Of a stretch of DNA of 64,000 nt, positions 46,559 through 55,859 are shown one piece after another; position 1 is the stretch's first letter; each line of letters begins with the position of its first letter. The stretch is from Mycobacterium sp. (GTDB taxonomy: Bacteria; Actinomycetota; Actinomycetes; Mycobacteriales; Mycobacteriaceae). The DNA lies in NCBI RefSeq assembly GCF_004298145.1, contig NZ_SCRH01000011.1, positions 159,137-223,136 on the forward strand. The letters are read 5' to 3'. Made by a program: the position numbers and the translations under genes. Under the pieces are notes generated by a model. It saw only the letters and a list, made by a program, of their open reading frames with translations. It did no database searches and was not told the origin of the DNA.

Positions 46559-47695
46559 TCAGTAGGAGCGGGGCAAGTTGAGGCTGTGCTGGGCCACGTA
46601 GTTGAGGATCATCTCGCGACTCACGGGGGCGATGCGTAGGAGCCGTGCCAAGCCCCATTGGGGAATGAGACCGTATTCGGCTGACAAACCGTTTCCGCCG
46701 TGCACCTGGATGGCGCGATCGGCCGCGGTGACCGCCGCCTCGGCGGCGGCGAACTTGGCGATATTGGAGGCTTCACCTGCCGGTTGCCCGCTGTCGTAGA
46801 GCCATGCCGCTTTGGCGGTCATGATTGCGGCCTGGTCAACCGCGATCTTGGCCTCGGCGAGCGGATGCGCGATCGCTTGATAGGCCCCGATAGGTGGGCC
46901 CCAGACCGTACGGGTGCGCGCGTAGCCGCTGGCCCTGGTCAGCGTGTGTCGGCCGATACCGACGCAGACGGCGGCGCCGGTGATGCGTTCGGGGTTCAGT
47001 CCGTCGAACACCTGGCGGAAGCCTTGGTGTTCGGTGCCGATCAGAGCTGATGCCGGTAGTCGCACGTTGTCGAGGTGGAGCGTGTATTGCTTCTCGGGCA
47101 CGCTGATGCCGACCGGGAGGCGGTGCTTGATGAGCCCGGGCGCGTCGGTCGGGACCAAGAACAGCGACAGCTGGTCCGGCCCGGTCCGGGCCACGAGAAT
47201 CAAGGCGCCCGCTTCGTCGACGCCAGAGATGTAGTACTTGGTGCCGTTGAGGAGGTAGTCGGTTCCATCGCGGGTTCCCATCGTGCTGATCTGGTGAGAA
47301 TTGGACCCCGCGTCGGGCTCGGTGATCGCAAAGACCACCTTCGTCTCGCCAGAGCTGATGCGGGGCAGCCATTCTCGGCGCTGCTGCTGGGTGCCGTACC
47401 GGCTGAGCAGTTCACCGGAGATGGCACTGCACACCAGCAGGAGCAGCAGCGGACAACCGTGGGCGGCGGTCTCCTCGCACACGATCGCGAGCTCCGTCAT
47501 GCCGGCCCCGCCTCCGCCGTACTCTTCGGGCAGGTTGATGCCGATAAATCCGTGCCGGGCCAGGTCCTGCCACAGTTCCGTGGTGGGCTCATGGGCCGCG
47601 GCGTGTTCGGCGAAGTAGCCGGGGCCGTATTGCGCGGTCAGGGCGCCGACGGCATCGCGTAGGTCGCGGTGTTCTGTCGGTTCGGCGAAATCCAT
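46559..47695 (-). CDS. Acyl-CoA dehydrogenase (AtuD-like position)
   Basis: A 378-residue flavoprotein. It has the substrate/FAD motif FAITEPDAGSNSHQIS, YYISGVDEAGALILVART, RTVWGPPIGAYQAIAHPLAEAKI and the closing QVHGGNGLSAEYGLIPQWGLARLLRI typical of the family. It introduces an alpha-beta double bond into an acyl-CoA. The ATG shares one base with the stop of the AtuA-like gene upstream. In the acyclic terpene pathway the corresponding step is citronellyl-CoA oxidation. Confidence 0.9.
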   Translation of the reverse strand: MDFAEPTEHRDLRDAVGALTAQYGPGYFAEHAAAHEPTTELWQDLARHGFIGINLPEEYGGGGAGMTELAIVCEETAAHGCPLLLLLVCSAISGELLSRYGTQQQRREWLPRISSGETKVVFAITEPDAGSNSHQISTMGTRDGTDYLLNGTKYYISGVDEAGALILVARTGPDQLSLFLVPTDAPGLIKHRLPVGISVPEKQYTLHLDNVRLPASALIGTEHQGFRQVFDGLNPERITGAAVCVGIGRHTLTRASGYARTRTVWGPPIGAYQAIAHPLAEAKIAVDQAAIMTAKAAWLYDSGQPAGEASNIAKFAAAEAAVTAADRAIQVHGGNGLSAEYGLIPQWGLARLLRIAPVSREMILNYVAQHSLNLPRSY

Positions 47696-49458
47696 TACGG
47701 CACCAGCTTGTCGGGAACGTCGGTATGAAGGGCGCGCAGGTATTCGCCGAGTCCCTTGGCCTGAGGATCGGTCTTGGTGCACGAGGCGACTCCCTCGCCG
47801 AGGAACCCGACGATGACGAAGTTGAGTGCCTTGAGGTTGGGGAATTCGTAGCGGTGCACCGCCAGCCCGGCCGATTCGGTGACCAGCGCGCGGAACCGGT
47901 CCACCGTGAGGTGGCTGCGCAGCCAATCCCACCGTTCGGGGGTGTCGGTCCACAACCCGACGTTGGCGTTGCCGCCTTTGTCACCCGAGCGTGCGGCCAC
48001 CACGTCGCCGAGGGGTCGCCACGTGGTGGGCCCATAGTCGACTGGGCGAGCGGCCCGGGCCGTGGGGTTAGCCACCGCTGGTTCGGCCTGGTCGCTGGTG
48101 TGTGGAACGATTTCGCGGTCACCAGTGTGGTGGATCACGACATGCTCGACCAGGTTAGCTGGTACCAACGTCGGCCAGTAGACCCCGAATTCGGCCGCCG
48201 CCGTCGGCGGAGTGGTGGTGTGAAAGCCCGGGTAACCGGCTACGGCGAGCTCGATGACGGCGTTGGAGAAGGCGCGGTCGACGACGGCGCGATCGCGGCT
48301 TTTGACCGTCACCCGCAGGTGGGCGGTGGCCTCAACGACGGAGCGCGGGTCGGGTTTGTCGTAACGCAGCAGCTGGATGTCGATATCGTCGAAATGCTCG
48401 GTCCCACCAATGATTTCGGAGAGTTCGTCGATGGCCCACCTGGCCTTGTCCTCGACGTCGAGGCCAGTCAGAACCATCGTCATGGTGTTGCGGTATCCGC
48501 CGATGTAATTCATCGCCACCTTCAACGTCGGTGGTGGTGCACTACCTTTGGTGCCCGTGACCCGCACCCGATCTGGGCTTTCGGCTGCGATCCGCACGGT
48601 GTCGAAATGCGCGACGACGTCGGGGTTGACGTACCGTGGGGGGCCAACCTCGTAGAGCAGCTGGGCGGTAACCGTGCCCGGGCAGACGAGGCCGCCGCTG
48701 CCCGAAGGTTTGGTGACGACGAAGCTTCCATCGCTGGCGAGCTCGACAATGGGCGATCCCGGGTAGCGGCGGTCGGTGATCTCACCGACTTGGGAGTAGT
48801 TGCCGCCGGTGGCTTGCGGTCCGCATTCGATGATGTGGCCAGCGGCGACCGCGCCGGCCAGTGCGTCATAGTCGCGGCGATCCCAAGCGTGCCACCACGC
48901 ACCGACACCGACCACGAGCGCGGCGTCGGTGACGCGACCGGTGATCACCACGTCGGCGCCGCGCGACAAAGCCGCGGCGATCCCCCACCCACCTAAGTAG
49001 GCGTTCGCTGAGACAGGTTGTACACCAACGTTATCCAGCGCGGCACCCGTGTCGAGGTGGATGAATTTCTCGCCTGCGGCCCGTAGCTGCGGCAGGCGCG
49101 GGACGAGGTCATCGCCTTCGATATGGGCGACGGTGAGGTCGACTCCTGCGTCGGCGACGATGGCGCGGACCGCGTCAGCCATGCCGCCGGGGTTGAGACC
49201 CCCGGCGTTGACGACGACTTTGATGCCGCGTTGGGCGCATGCCGCGGCGACCTGTTCGAACTGGGCGAGGAAGGTACGGGCATAGCCCGCGGCAGGGTCT
49301 TTGTGCCGGGCTTTCCACAGGATGAGCATGGTGAGTTCGGCGAGGTAGTCGCCGGTGATGACGTCGAGGTCGGCGGTGTCGACCAGCCGGCGCATCGCAG
49401 CCAGCCGATCACCGTAGAAGGCTGAAGCGTTGCCGATCCGTACCGGACGGCGCGTCAT
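47695..49458 (-). CDS. AtuA-like (DUF1446) protein
   Basis: A 587-residue protein of the DUF1446 family, starting MTRRPVRIGNASAFYGDR. The N-terminal DUF1446 domain spans about residues 1-440 (NAGGLNPGGMADAVRAI, HIEGDDL, ITGRVTDAALVVG, GPQATGGNY), followed by a C-terminal region (VVAARSGDKGGNANVGLW). AtuA is essential for acyclic terpene use in Pseudomonas but its chemistry is poorly known. The gene overlaps both neighbours by a few bases, so it is translationally coupled in the operon from 54588 down to 45498. Confidence 0.85.
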   Translation of the reverse strand: MTRRPVRIGNASAFYGDRLAAMRRLVDTADLDVITGDYLAELTMLILWKARHKDPAAGYARTFLAQFEQVAAACAQRGIKVVVNAGGLNPGGMADAVRAIVADAGVDLTVAHIEGDDLVPRLPQLRAAGEKFIHLDTGAALDNVGVQPVSANAYLGGWGIAAALSRGADVVITGRVTDAALVVGVGAWWHAWDRRDYDALAGAVAAGHIIECGPQATGGNYSQVGEITDRRYPGSPIVELASDGSFVVTKPSGSGGLVCPGTVTAQLLYEVGPPRYVNPDVVAHFDTVRIAAESPDRVRVTGTKGSAPPPTLKVAMNYIGGYRNTMTMVLTGLDVEDKARWAIDELSEIIGGTEHFDDIDIQLLRYDKPDPRSVVEATAHLRVTVKSRDRAVVDRAFSNAVIELAVAGYPGFHTTTPPTAAAEFGVYWPTLVPANLVEHVVIHHTGDREIVPHTSDQAEPAVANPTARAARPVDYGPTTWRPLGDVVAARSGDKGGNANVGLWTDTPERWDWLRSHLTVDRFRALVTESAGLAVHRYEFPNLKALNFVIVGFLGEGVASCTKTDPQAKGLGEYLRALHTDVPDKLVP

Positions 49459-50243
49459 TGCGGCACCACCCGGCGGGTGGGCGCGCCCGCGAAGGCCTGA
49501 GCGATATCGAGCCATTGTCGGGCTACCCGCCCGTCGGCGATCAGTGCGGTTTCGGTCCAGTGGCGGCGCTGGGTGATGACGAGCGCGAAGTCCTCGGCGG
49601 GTCCGTACACGCGGTTGGCGGCACCCGGCGGACCCCAGTCCCATAGATCTCCTGTTGCCGAACGTAATTCGATGTACACGGGTTCGTCGGGAACCGCGAA
49701 GCCGTGGATCGTGTGGGAGAATGCGAACGTCGACACACCCAGGTGGGCGATGCTGTGCAGACCGGAGCTGGCGGGGCGTTTCACGCCAAGAGCCTCGTAG
49801 ACGTCGCATCCGTGCGCCCAGGTCTCCATCAACCGAGCCGTGGCGCACGACGCGGTGCTCATGTTGGGCCCGAACCATGGCAGCCGGGCCCTGAAATCGT
49901 GTTCTGAGAACGCGACCAAGAGTTTTCGTCGCGCGTCGATAAACCAGCTCAGCACATCGTGCGGTGCGAGCGAGCGGCGATCTTCGGCGACGCGATCGGG
50001 GAAATCCATGCCGTCGGCCATAAGTCGATCGGCGGTGGCGCGAAACTCTTGCGGGCTCCTGAGGGACGAGTGCGCGCAGTCATCGAAGAATGCCAAATGT
50101 GTGACCTGGTCGTGAATGGTCCATCCGCGTGCGGCCGTGTCGATCTGCCATTGCCGGACGGTCAACGACGACAGGACCTCGGCCAAGTGGTCCGACTCGT
50201 CGACAAGGTCGGCCAGCAGCCGCTGGTAGGTTTCGTGGTTCAC
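49455..50243 (-). CDS. TIGR03084-family DinB/maleylpyruvate isomerase-like protein
   Basis: A 262-residue protein with a DinB-like metal-binding four-helix bundle at the N-terminus (VDESDHLAEVLSSL, GWTIHDQVTHLAFFDD, METWAHGCDVYEALG). The three histidines are placed as in metal-binding DinB proteins. The C-terminal region contains WDWGPPGAANRVYGPAEDFAL. Proteins of this family are common in actinobacteria beside DUF1446 genes. The start is GTG, and its end overlaps the AtuA-like start (ATGA). Confidence 0.75.
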   Translation of the reverse strand: MNHETYQRLLADLVDESDHLAEVLSSLTVRQWQIDTAARGWTIHDQVTHLAFFDDCAHSSLRSPQEFRATADRLMADGMDFPDRVAEDRRSLAPHDVLSWFIDARRKLLVAFSEHDFRARLPWFGPNMSTASCATARLMETWAHGCDVYEALGVKRPASSGLHSIAHLGVSTFAFSHTIHGFAVPDEPVYIELRSATGDLWDWGPPGAANRVYGPAEDFALVITQRRHWTETALIADGRVARQWLDIAQAFAGAPTRRVVPQ

Positions 50244-50246
50244 GGC

Positions 50247-51005
50247 TCACTGTCCCTTCCAGGTCGGGCGGCGTTTCTCGGCGAAGGCCGCCATGCCCTC
50301 CTGCGCGTCACTACTGAGATAGACTGGCGCCCAAAGTTTTTCCGCGGTTTCGAAGGCGTCGCGCAGCGGTCGTTCGGCGGTCAGCAGGGCGGTCTGTTTG
50401 CCGGCAGCGACCGACAAGGGGGCATTTGCGGCGATCTGCTGGGCCAGTTGTTGGGCCGTCTGGATCAGATCGGCAGGCTCGGCAAGTCGGTTGACGAAGC
50501 CGATCTCGTAGGCACGCTGAGCTGTCATCGGCGCGGCCGTCAGCAGCAATTCCATGGCAATACGCTGCGGGATCATCAGCGGCAGGGGGGCTGCCCATGG
50601 TGCTCCGCGCCCGACCCGTGCTTCGGTGATGGCGAAGGTAGCCGTAGTAGAGGCCACACAGAGATCGCAGGTCTGCGCCAACAAGAATCCACCGGCGAAC
50701 GCGGCACCGTTGACGGCGGCGATAGTGGGCTTGTCGACGCGGACGTTGCGGCCGAACTGGGGCACGAAGTCCACCGGCGGAATCGCCAGGCGGTCGTTTG
50801 ACATCTCTTTGAGGTCACCGCCCGCGCAAAACGCCTTGTCGCCAGCACCGGTCAAGACGAGCACCTTGGCAGTGTCGTCAGCGTTGAAGCTGCGCACACC
50901 GTCGAAGAGTCCTTCACGCACGGCCTTATTCAGGCTGTTGCGTGCGTCGGGCCGGTTGATTGTCAGCCACGCGACCGCGTCGCGGACCTCGTAGGTGACG
51001 CTCAC
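50247..51005 (-). CDS. Enoyl-CoA hydratase/isomerase
   Basis: A 252-residue crotonase-fold enzyme. It has VAWLTINRPDARNSLNK, GAGDKAFCAGGDLKEM (oxyanion-hole region) and AAVNGAAFAGGFLLAQTCDL, with RVGRGAPWAAPLPLMIPQRIAME. It would hydrate an unsaturated acyl-CoA, as AtuE does with isohexenylglutaconyl-CoA. The GTG start overlaps the stop of the carboxylase alpha subunit gene by four bases. Confidence 0.92.
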   Translation of the reverse strand: MSVTYEVRDAVAWLTINRPDARNSLNKAVREGLFDGVRSFNADDTAKVLVLTGAGDKAFCAGGDLKEMSNDRLAIPPVDFVPQFGRNVRVDKPTIAAVNGAAFAGGFLLAQTCDLCVASTTATFAITEARVGRGAPWAAPLPLMIPQRIAMELLLTAAPMTAQRAYEIGFVNRLAEPADLIQTAQQLAQQIAANAPLSVAAGKQTALLTAERPLRDAFETAEKLWAPVYLSSDAQEGMAAFAEKRRPTWKGQ

Positions 51006-52993
51006 TGGCCGTCTCCGTGTACGACCGCGAGCACCTGTCCGGAATCGACCTGGTCGCCGGCCGCGACCGGGATGGAGGCGACGATACCGTCGGTCGGTGC
51101 GTGCACCGTGTGCTCCATCTTCATCGCTTCCAAAACGATGATGGGCGCGCCCGCGCTAACCGTCCCCCCCTCGGTGACTTCGATGCGCACCACGGAGCCG
51201 GGCATCGGGGCCAGCAGCGAGCCGGCCTCGGCCGCGGCCGAGGGATCGGGGAACCGCTCGACTTCCTGCAAGGCGGTAGAGCCCACCGTGCTGTCGACGT
51301 AATGCATGGTGCCCCAGCGTGTTATCCGGTAGCGCCGGCGCACACCGTCGATCTCGGCGTCGACCAACGACGCCGAGGCGCCGACTACATCGACATCGGG
51401 CTCCCATTGGCCGACGCTGACGGTGAGCGCTGCGCGCTCGAAGCGGTAGTCGACGTCAAAGCGGTCATCACCGACGGTGAATGCGACGCGTTGTGGCTGG
51501 TTCGGCAGGGTGCGCCACCCCGAGGGCAGACCTGGTAGGACGGTCGATTCGGCACGTCGACCTGCCTGTGCGGCTAATGCCGCCACGACCGCATGCAGGC
51601 GCGCGGTGGCAGCGCGTCCCCCACCCATCAGTGCTGCGGGGTCATGCCGATCCAAGTAGCCGGTATCGATGGCCCCTGCGCGGAATTCCGCTTCACGCAA
51701 TATGCCGACCAGCAGATCCCGGTTCGTCGTCACGCCGTGGATGCGGCTGTCGCGCAACGCTCGGGCGACTTTGCTGCAGGCCTCGTCGCGGTCGGCGCCG
51801 TAGCCGATCACCTTGGCCAGCATCGGGTCGTAGAAGGTACTCACCACAGATCCCGAGGCAAATCCGGCGTCGACGCGAACGCCGGCGAGATCAGGAAATT
51901 GCAGGGTATGCAACGTCCCCGAGGCCGGAATGAACCCGGCGGCAACGTCTTCGGCGTACAACCTGACTTCCACAGCATGCCCATGAGGTGTGATGTCGAA
52001 CATCTCGGCCGGCAGCGGCTGACCGGCCGCCACGAGCAGTTGGGCTCGCACGAGATCGATGCCGGTGACCAATTCGGTAACCGGGTGTTCGACCTGAAGC
52101 CGGGTGTTGACCTCGAGGAAGTAGAACGAGCCGTCGGGCGCCATCACGAATTCGACGGTTCCGGCGCCTTCGTAGTCGAGGGCCTTACCGGCCGCCACCG
52201 CCGCGTGGCCCAATTCCGCGCGAAGGGATTCGTCGACGGCGGTGGACGGCGCCTCTTCGATGATCTTTTGGTAGCGGCGCTGAATCGAACACTCGCGCTC
52301 CCCTAGATGGACGACGCTGCCGTGGCGGTCGCCGAAAATCTGCACCTCGATGTGGCGGGGGGACTCGACGAACTTCTCCAAAAACACAGTTCCATCGCCG
52401 AATGCTGAGGCAGCTTCGCGGCGAGCGCTGTGCACCGCGTCGGTAAGCTCGGTGTCACCGTGCACGATCCGCATGCCCCGCCCACCACCTCCGAACGCGG
52501 CCTTGACCAGGATCGGAAAGCCGATGTCGTGGGCGGCCGCTCGCAGTTTGGCGGGATCTTCGTCTCGCTCAGATTCGATGGTGATCCCGGGTAGCACCGG
52601 TACGCCTGCGGCGCGCATCATCTCCTTGGCGGCGATCTTGGAACCCATCGCGCTGATGGCTTGTGGGCTGGGCCCAACGAAGATGACGCCGGCTTCGATG
52701 CAGGCGCGAGCGAAACCCGCATTCTCCGAAAGAAATCCGTAGCCCGGGTGGATAGCTTCGCTTTTGGTGCGGGCCGCGGCCGCCAGGATCAGGTCGCCCC
52801 GCAGGTAGGTGTCGGCCGGTGCGGTGCCGGGCAGAAGCACCGACTCATCGGCCTGGGCCACATACGGTGCGTTCCGATCGGCGTCGGAATAGACCGCGAC
52901 GGTGGCGATGTCCATCTCGTGGGCGGTGCGGATGATCCGGGCGGCGATCTCTCCCCGGTTGGCGATGAGCAGTTTGGTGATCACGTCTCTCAC
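51002..52993 (-). CDS. Acyl-CoA carboxylase, biotin carboxylase/biotin carrier subunit
   Basis: A 663-residue alpha subunit. The N-terminal ATP-grasp biotin carboxylase domain includes KLLIANRGEIAARIIRTA, FGGGGRGMRIV and EVNTRLQVEHPVTE. The C-terminal biotinyl domain carries EAMKMEH near residue 630, where Lys is biotinylated. It works with the beta subunit encoded upstream to carboxylate a branched or terpenoid acyl-CoA. Comparable pairs are AtuF/AtuC or methylcrotonyl-CoA carboxylase. The GTG start overlaps the beta subunit stop. Confidence 0.93.
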   Translation of the reverse strand: MRDVITKLLIANRGEIAARIIRTAHEMDIATVAVYSDADRNAPYVAQADESVLLPGTAPADTYLRGDLILAAAARTKSEAIHPGYGFLSENAGFARACIEAGVIFVGPSPQAISAMGSKIAAKEMMRAAGVPVLPGITIESERDEDPAKLRAAAHDIGFPILVKAAFGGGGRGMRIVHGDTELTDAVHSARREAASAFGDGTVFLEKFVESPRHIEVQIFGDRHGSVVHLGERECSIQRRYQKIIEEAPSTAVDESLRAELGHAAVAAGKALDYEGAGTVEFVMAPDGSFYFLEVNTRLQVEHPVTELVTGIDLVRAQLLVAAGQPLPAEMFDITPHGHAVEVRLYAEDVAAGFIPASGTLHTLQFPDLAGVRVDAGFASGSVVSTFYDPMLAKVIGYGADRDEACSKVARALRDSRIHGVTTNRDLLVGILREAEFRAGAIDTGYLDRHDPAALMGGGRAATARLHAVVAALAAQAGRRAESTVLPGLPSGWRTLPNQPQRVAFTVGDDRFDVDYRFERAALTVSVGQWEPDVDVVGASASLVDAEIDGVRRRYRITRWGTMHYVDSTVGSTALQEVERFPDPSAAAEAGSLLAPMPGSVVRIEVTEGGTVSAGAPIIVLEAMKMEHTVHAPTDGIVASIPVAAGDQVDSGQVLAVVHGDGQ

Positions 52994-54588
52994 ATCCTGA
53001 ACACGCCGAAACCGCGGCGACCGGACACGAGATTGGAATGTGCTGCTGATAGCGCCATGCCGAGCACCGAGCGGGTATCGCGGGGATCGATCACCCCGTC
53101 GTCATAAATCCGGCCGGAGATGAAGAACGCATGCGACTCGTGTTCGATCTGTTCTTCGATCTCTGCGCTGCGTTTTGCATCGGCTTCGTGGTCGAACTCG
53201 CGACCGGCTGCCTCGGCGGCAGCTTTGCCGACAATGGACAGCACCCCGGCCAGCTGCGCGGCCCCCATCACCGCGAGCTTGGCGTTGACCCAGCTGAACA
53301 TGAACCGCGGGTCATAGGCTCGCCCAGACATGCCGTAGTTCCCGGCCCCGAACGAGCCGCCCATGTTGATGGTGATGTGGGGCACCGTGCTGTTGGTGAC
53401 GGCATTGATCATCTTGGCGCCATCTTTGATGATGCCGCCCTGTTCGTATTGGGTGCCGACCATGTAGCCGGTGACGTTCTGCAGAAAGATCAACGGTATG
53501 TCGGTCTGGTTGGCCAACAGGATGAATTCCGTTGCCTTCTTGGATTCTTCACTGAACAGCACCCCGCGGGTGTTGGCCAGTATTCCGACCGGGAAACCGT
53601 GGATGGAGGCCCAACCGGTGGCGATGCTGGTGCCCCAGCGGGGCTTGTACTCAGAGAACCGGGAGCCGTCGACGATGCGGGCGATGACTTCGCGCGGGTC
53701 GAACGGCACCCGTGAATCACCGGAGGCGATGCCGAGTAACTCCTCAACGTCGTACAGCGGTTCGTCGGCAGGTTGGCTCGGGCCAGGACCGAGCTTGCGC
53801 CAGTTCAGATGGGCAACGATGTCGCGCCCGATGCGAATCGCATCCACCTCGTCGACGGCGAAGTAGTCGCCGAGCCCCGAGACCCGGGTGTGCATGTCGG
53901 CGCCGCCGAGTTCCTCGTCGTCGGCGTCCTCCCCGGTGGCCATCTTGACCAGTGGGGGTCCGCCAAGGAACACCTTGGCCTGTTGGTCCACGAGCACCGC
54001 GTAATCGCACATTCCGGGCACGTAAGCTCCACCGGCGGTGGAATTGCCGAAAACCAGGGCGACACTGGGGATACCCATCGCCGACAATTCAGTCAGGTCG
54101 TGAAAGATCTTGCCCGCGTGGACAAATAACTCCGACTGAGTTGGCAAATCGGCGCCACCGGACTCCACCAGATACACCACCGGCAATCGATTAATACGTG
54201 CAATCTCCAACGCGCGCAGGTTTTTTCGCAGCGTAAAAGGATTCATCGTGCCACCCCGCACGGTCGGGTCGTGTGCGATGATCACGCACTCCACACCGCA
54301 CACCACACCCACTCCGGTGACGATGGCCGCGCCCACCTGGAAGTTGGTGCCCCACGCGGCTAACGCGGACAGCTCCATGAACGGGGCGTCGCGGTCCACC
54401 AGCAGCTCGATGCGCTCACGAGCCAGCAGCCGGCCGCGGTCGTGGTGGCGTTTCACATACCGTTCCCCGCCACCGGCGGCCACCTGCGCCAATTGCACAT
54501 GCAGCGACGCGACCGCGGCCGACTGGACATCACGATTGCGCTGATACGCCGCCGACGAGGTGTCGATCTCCGACATGAGGACGGGCAT
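52990..54588 (-). CDS. Acyl-CoA carboxylase, carboxyltransferase (beta) subunit
   Basis: A 532-residue carboxyltransferase. HDRGRLLARERIELLVD, NPFTLRKNLRALEIA, YLVESGGADLPTQSELF, GNSTAGGAYVPGM and GGSFGAGNYGMSGRAYDPRF are typical of methylcrotonyl/geranyl-CoA carboxylase beta subunits rather than of propionyl-CoA carboxylases. It is the first gene of the operon running down to 45498. Paired with the neighbouring alpha subunit, enoyl-CoA hydratase, AtuA-like protein and acyl-CoA dehydrogenase, it points to acyclic terpene or leucine-type catabolism. Confidence 0.93.
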   Translation of the reverse strand: MPVLMSEIDTSSAAYQRNRDVQSAAVASLHVQLAQVAAGGGERYVKRHHDRGRLLARERIELLVDRDAPFMELSALAAWGTNFQVGAAIVTGVGVVCGVECVIIAHDPTVRGGTMNPFTLRKNLRALEIARINRLPVVYLVESGGADLPTQSELFVHAGKIFHDLTELSAMGIPSVALVFGNSTAGGAYVPGMCDYAVLVDQQAKVFLGGPPLVKMATGEDADDEELGGADMHTRVSGLGDYFAVDEVDAIRIGRDIVAHLNWRKLGPGPSQPADEPLYDVEELLGIASGDSRVPFDPREVIARIVDGSRFSEYKPRWGTSIATGWASIHGFPVGILANTRGVLFSEESKKATEFILLANQTDIPLIFLQNVTGYMVGTQYEQGGIIKDGAKMINAVTNSTVPHITINMGGSFGAGNYGMSGRAYDPRFMFSWVNAKLAVMGAAQLAGVLSIVGKAAAEAAGREFDHEADAKRSAEIEEQIEHESHAFFISGRIYDDGVIDPRDTRSVLGMALSAAHSNLVSGRRGFGVFRM

Positions 54589-54736
54589 CGTTATCCCTTC
54601 GCGGTACCCGAAACAAAATTGGTAGTGAACGAGGAAACACTAAAGTCGTTGAGCCGCCGGGTGACGATATCCACCCCCAACAGATGACATGAAGGGTCCG
54701 AACGGGGTAGCCCCGTTGTCGCCCGAGGTATCACTG

Positions 54737-55669
54737 CTAGCCATTGAGGACCTCACGCATCTTCGTTCGCGCCGCGTCATATTCGGCGGACAGCGCCGCG
54801 ATCACCGCCGCCACACTAGAGATTTCGTGCACCCCCGACACGCTGTGTCCGGCGCTCCACGCAGTGCGGTTGCTCAATAGCTTGTCGTGGCGGAAGCCCT
54901 TCGTCTCGGCGACCTGAGCGCGGTTGTGTTCCGGCTCGGCGTCGCGCCAGGCGGCGAGAAGGCTTGCCGGAATACCGCCGACGCGATCAGACAGACGAAC
55001 ATCGTCCAGCGTCGAGGTGACGACCGCTTGGCGGTAGCCGTCCTCGGCCCCGCTCTCGTAGGTCGCGATAAATCCCGTGCCGAGATAAACCAAGTCGACG
55101 CCGAGCGCCTGTGCGGCAAAGATGGCCCGGCCGTCGCTGATACCGCCGGCCAGCACCACGGGGCCATCGAAACTTTCGCGCACCGCGCGGACGAACGCGA
55201 ACGGATTGGCCCACCCGGTTTGGCCACCAGCGCCCGCGGTGAGCAGTACTAAACCGTCGGCACCGGAATCGACGGCCCGCCACGCATGGGAAAGGCTGGC
55301 CACATCGGCGTAGACCTGCGCCCCGGCATCATGCAGGGGTCCGATCACCGGTTCCGGAGAACCTACGCTCGTGATGACCAATTCGGCGCGGTGGCGGATG
55401 AGGCACGCCAGGTCCGCGTCCCGGCGGGTATTGCTCGGGTGGACGACCAGGTTAGGTGCCGCCGGCGCATCCGTTGGGCCGATTTCGTCGCCCATGCGCG
55501 ACAGCCAGTCGTGCAACACCGCGGGGCTGGGCGCGTTGTGGGTGGGAAACGAACCAATAACCCCATTGCTGCAGGCGGCAATCACGAGATCGGGAGTGGA
55601 GACATTCGTCATCGGAGCAGCAACAGCCGGCAGGGACAACCGGTGTGACCAGCGATGTGGGCGCTCCAA
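54737..55669 (-). CDS. Nitronate monooxygenase family protein
   Basis: A 310-residue FMN-dependent TIM barrel. LPAVAAPMTNVSTPDLVIAACSNGVIGSFPTHNA matches the family N-terminus (shown here as one continuous motif in two parts: LPAVAAPM and IGSFPTHNA). VLLTAGAGGQTGWANPFAFV and VVLAGGISDGRAIFAAQALG bind the cofactor. It oxidises propionate-3-nitronate and similar nitronates, or acts as an enoyl reductase-like enzyme. The TTG start at 55669 has AGGAG seven bases upstream; GTG codons at 55672 and 55675 are alternatives. The ATG at 55612 would remove conserved residues. Confidence 0.85.
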   Translation of the reverse strand: MERPHRWSHRLSLPAVAAPMTNVSTPDLVIAACSNGVIGSFPTHNAPSPAVLHDWLSRMGDEIGPTDAPAAPNLVVHPSNTRRDADLACLIRHRAELVITSVGSPEPVIGPLHDAGAQVYADVASLSHAWRAVDSGADGLVLLTAGAGGQTGWANPFAFVRAVRESFDGPVVLAGGISDGRAIFAAQALGVDLVYLGTGFIATYESGAEDGYRQAVVTSTLDDVRLSDRVGGIPASLLAAWRDAEPEHNRAQVAETKGFRHDKLLSNRTAWSAGHSVSGVHEISSVAAVIAALSAEYDAARTKMREVLNG

Positions 55670-55840
55670 CACCACTCTCCTGCTCAGTAAGCGGCCGGCC
55701 GGACGGCCCACCGCGCCTATGCTCTTAGTAAATCTGCATTAACTACAAAAAAATTTCGAACACACCGGTACCGCATTCGGTCCAATGGTGTTATCCGACG
55801 TCAGGACTCCGCCAGGAGCCTGCAACCAGGTTTGACAAAC

Positions 55841-55854
55841 GTGATGCGCGTCAC
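55841..55854. promoter_or_regulatory. Short palindrome before the GAF-LuxR pair
   Basis: GTGATGCGCGTCAC, symmetric at all but two positions, ends five bases before the first GAF-LuxR start. It may be an autoregulatory site. Confidence 0.3.
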
Positions 55855-55859
55855 TGACA

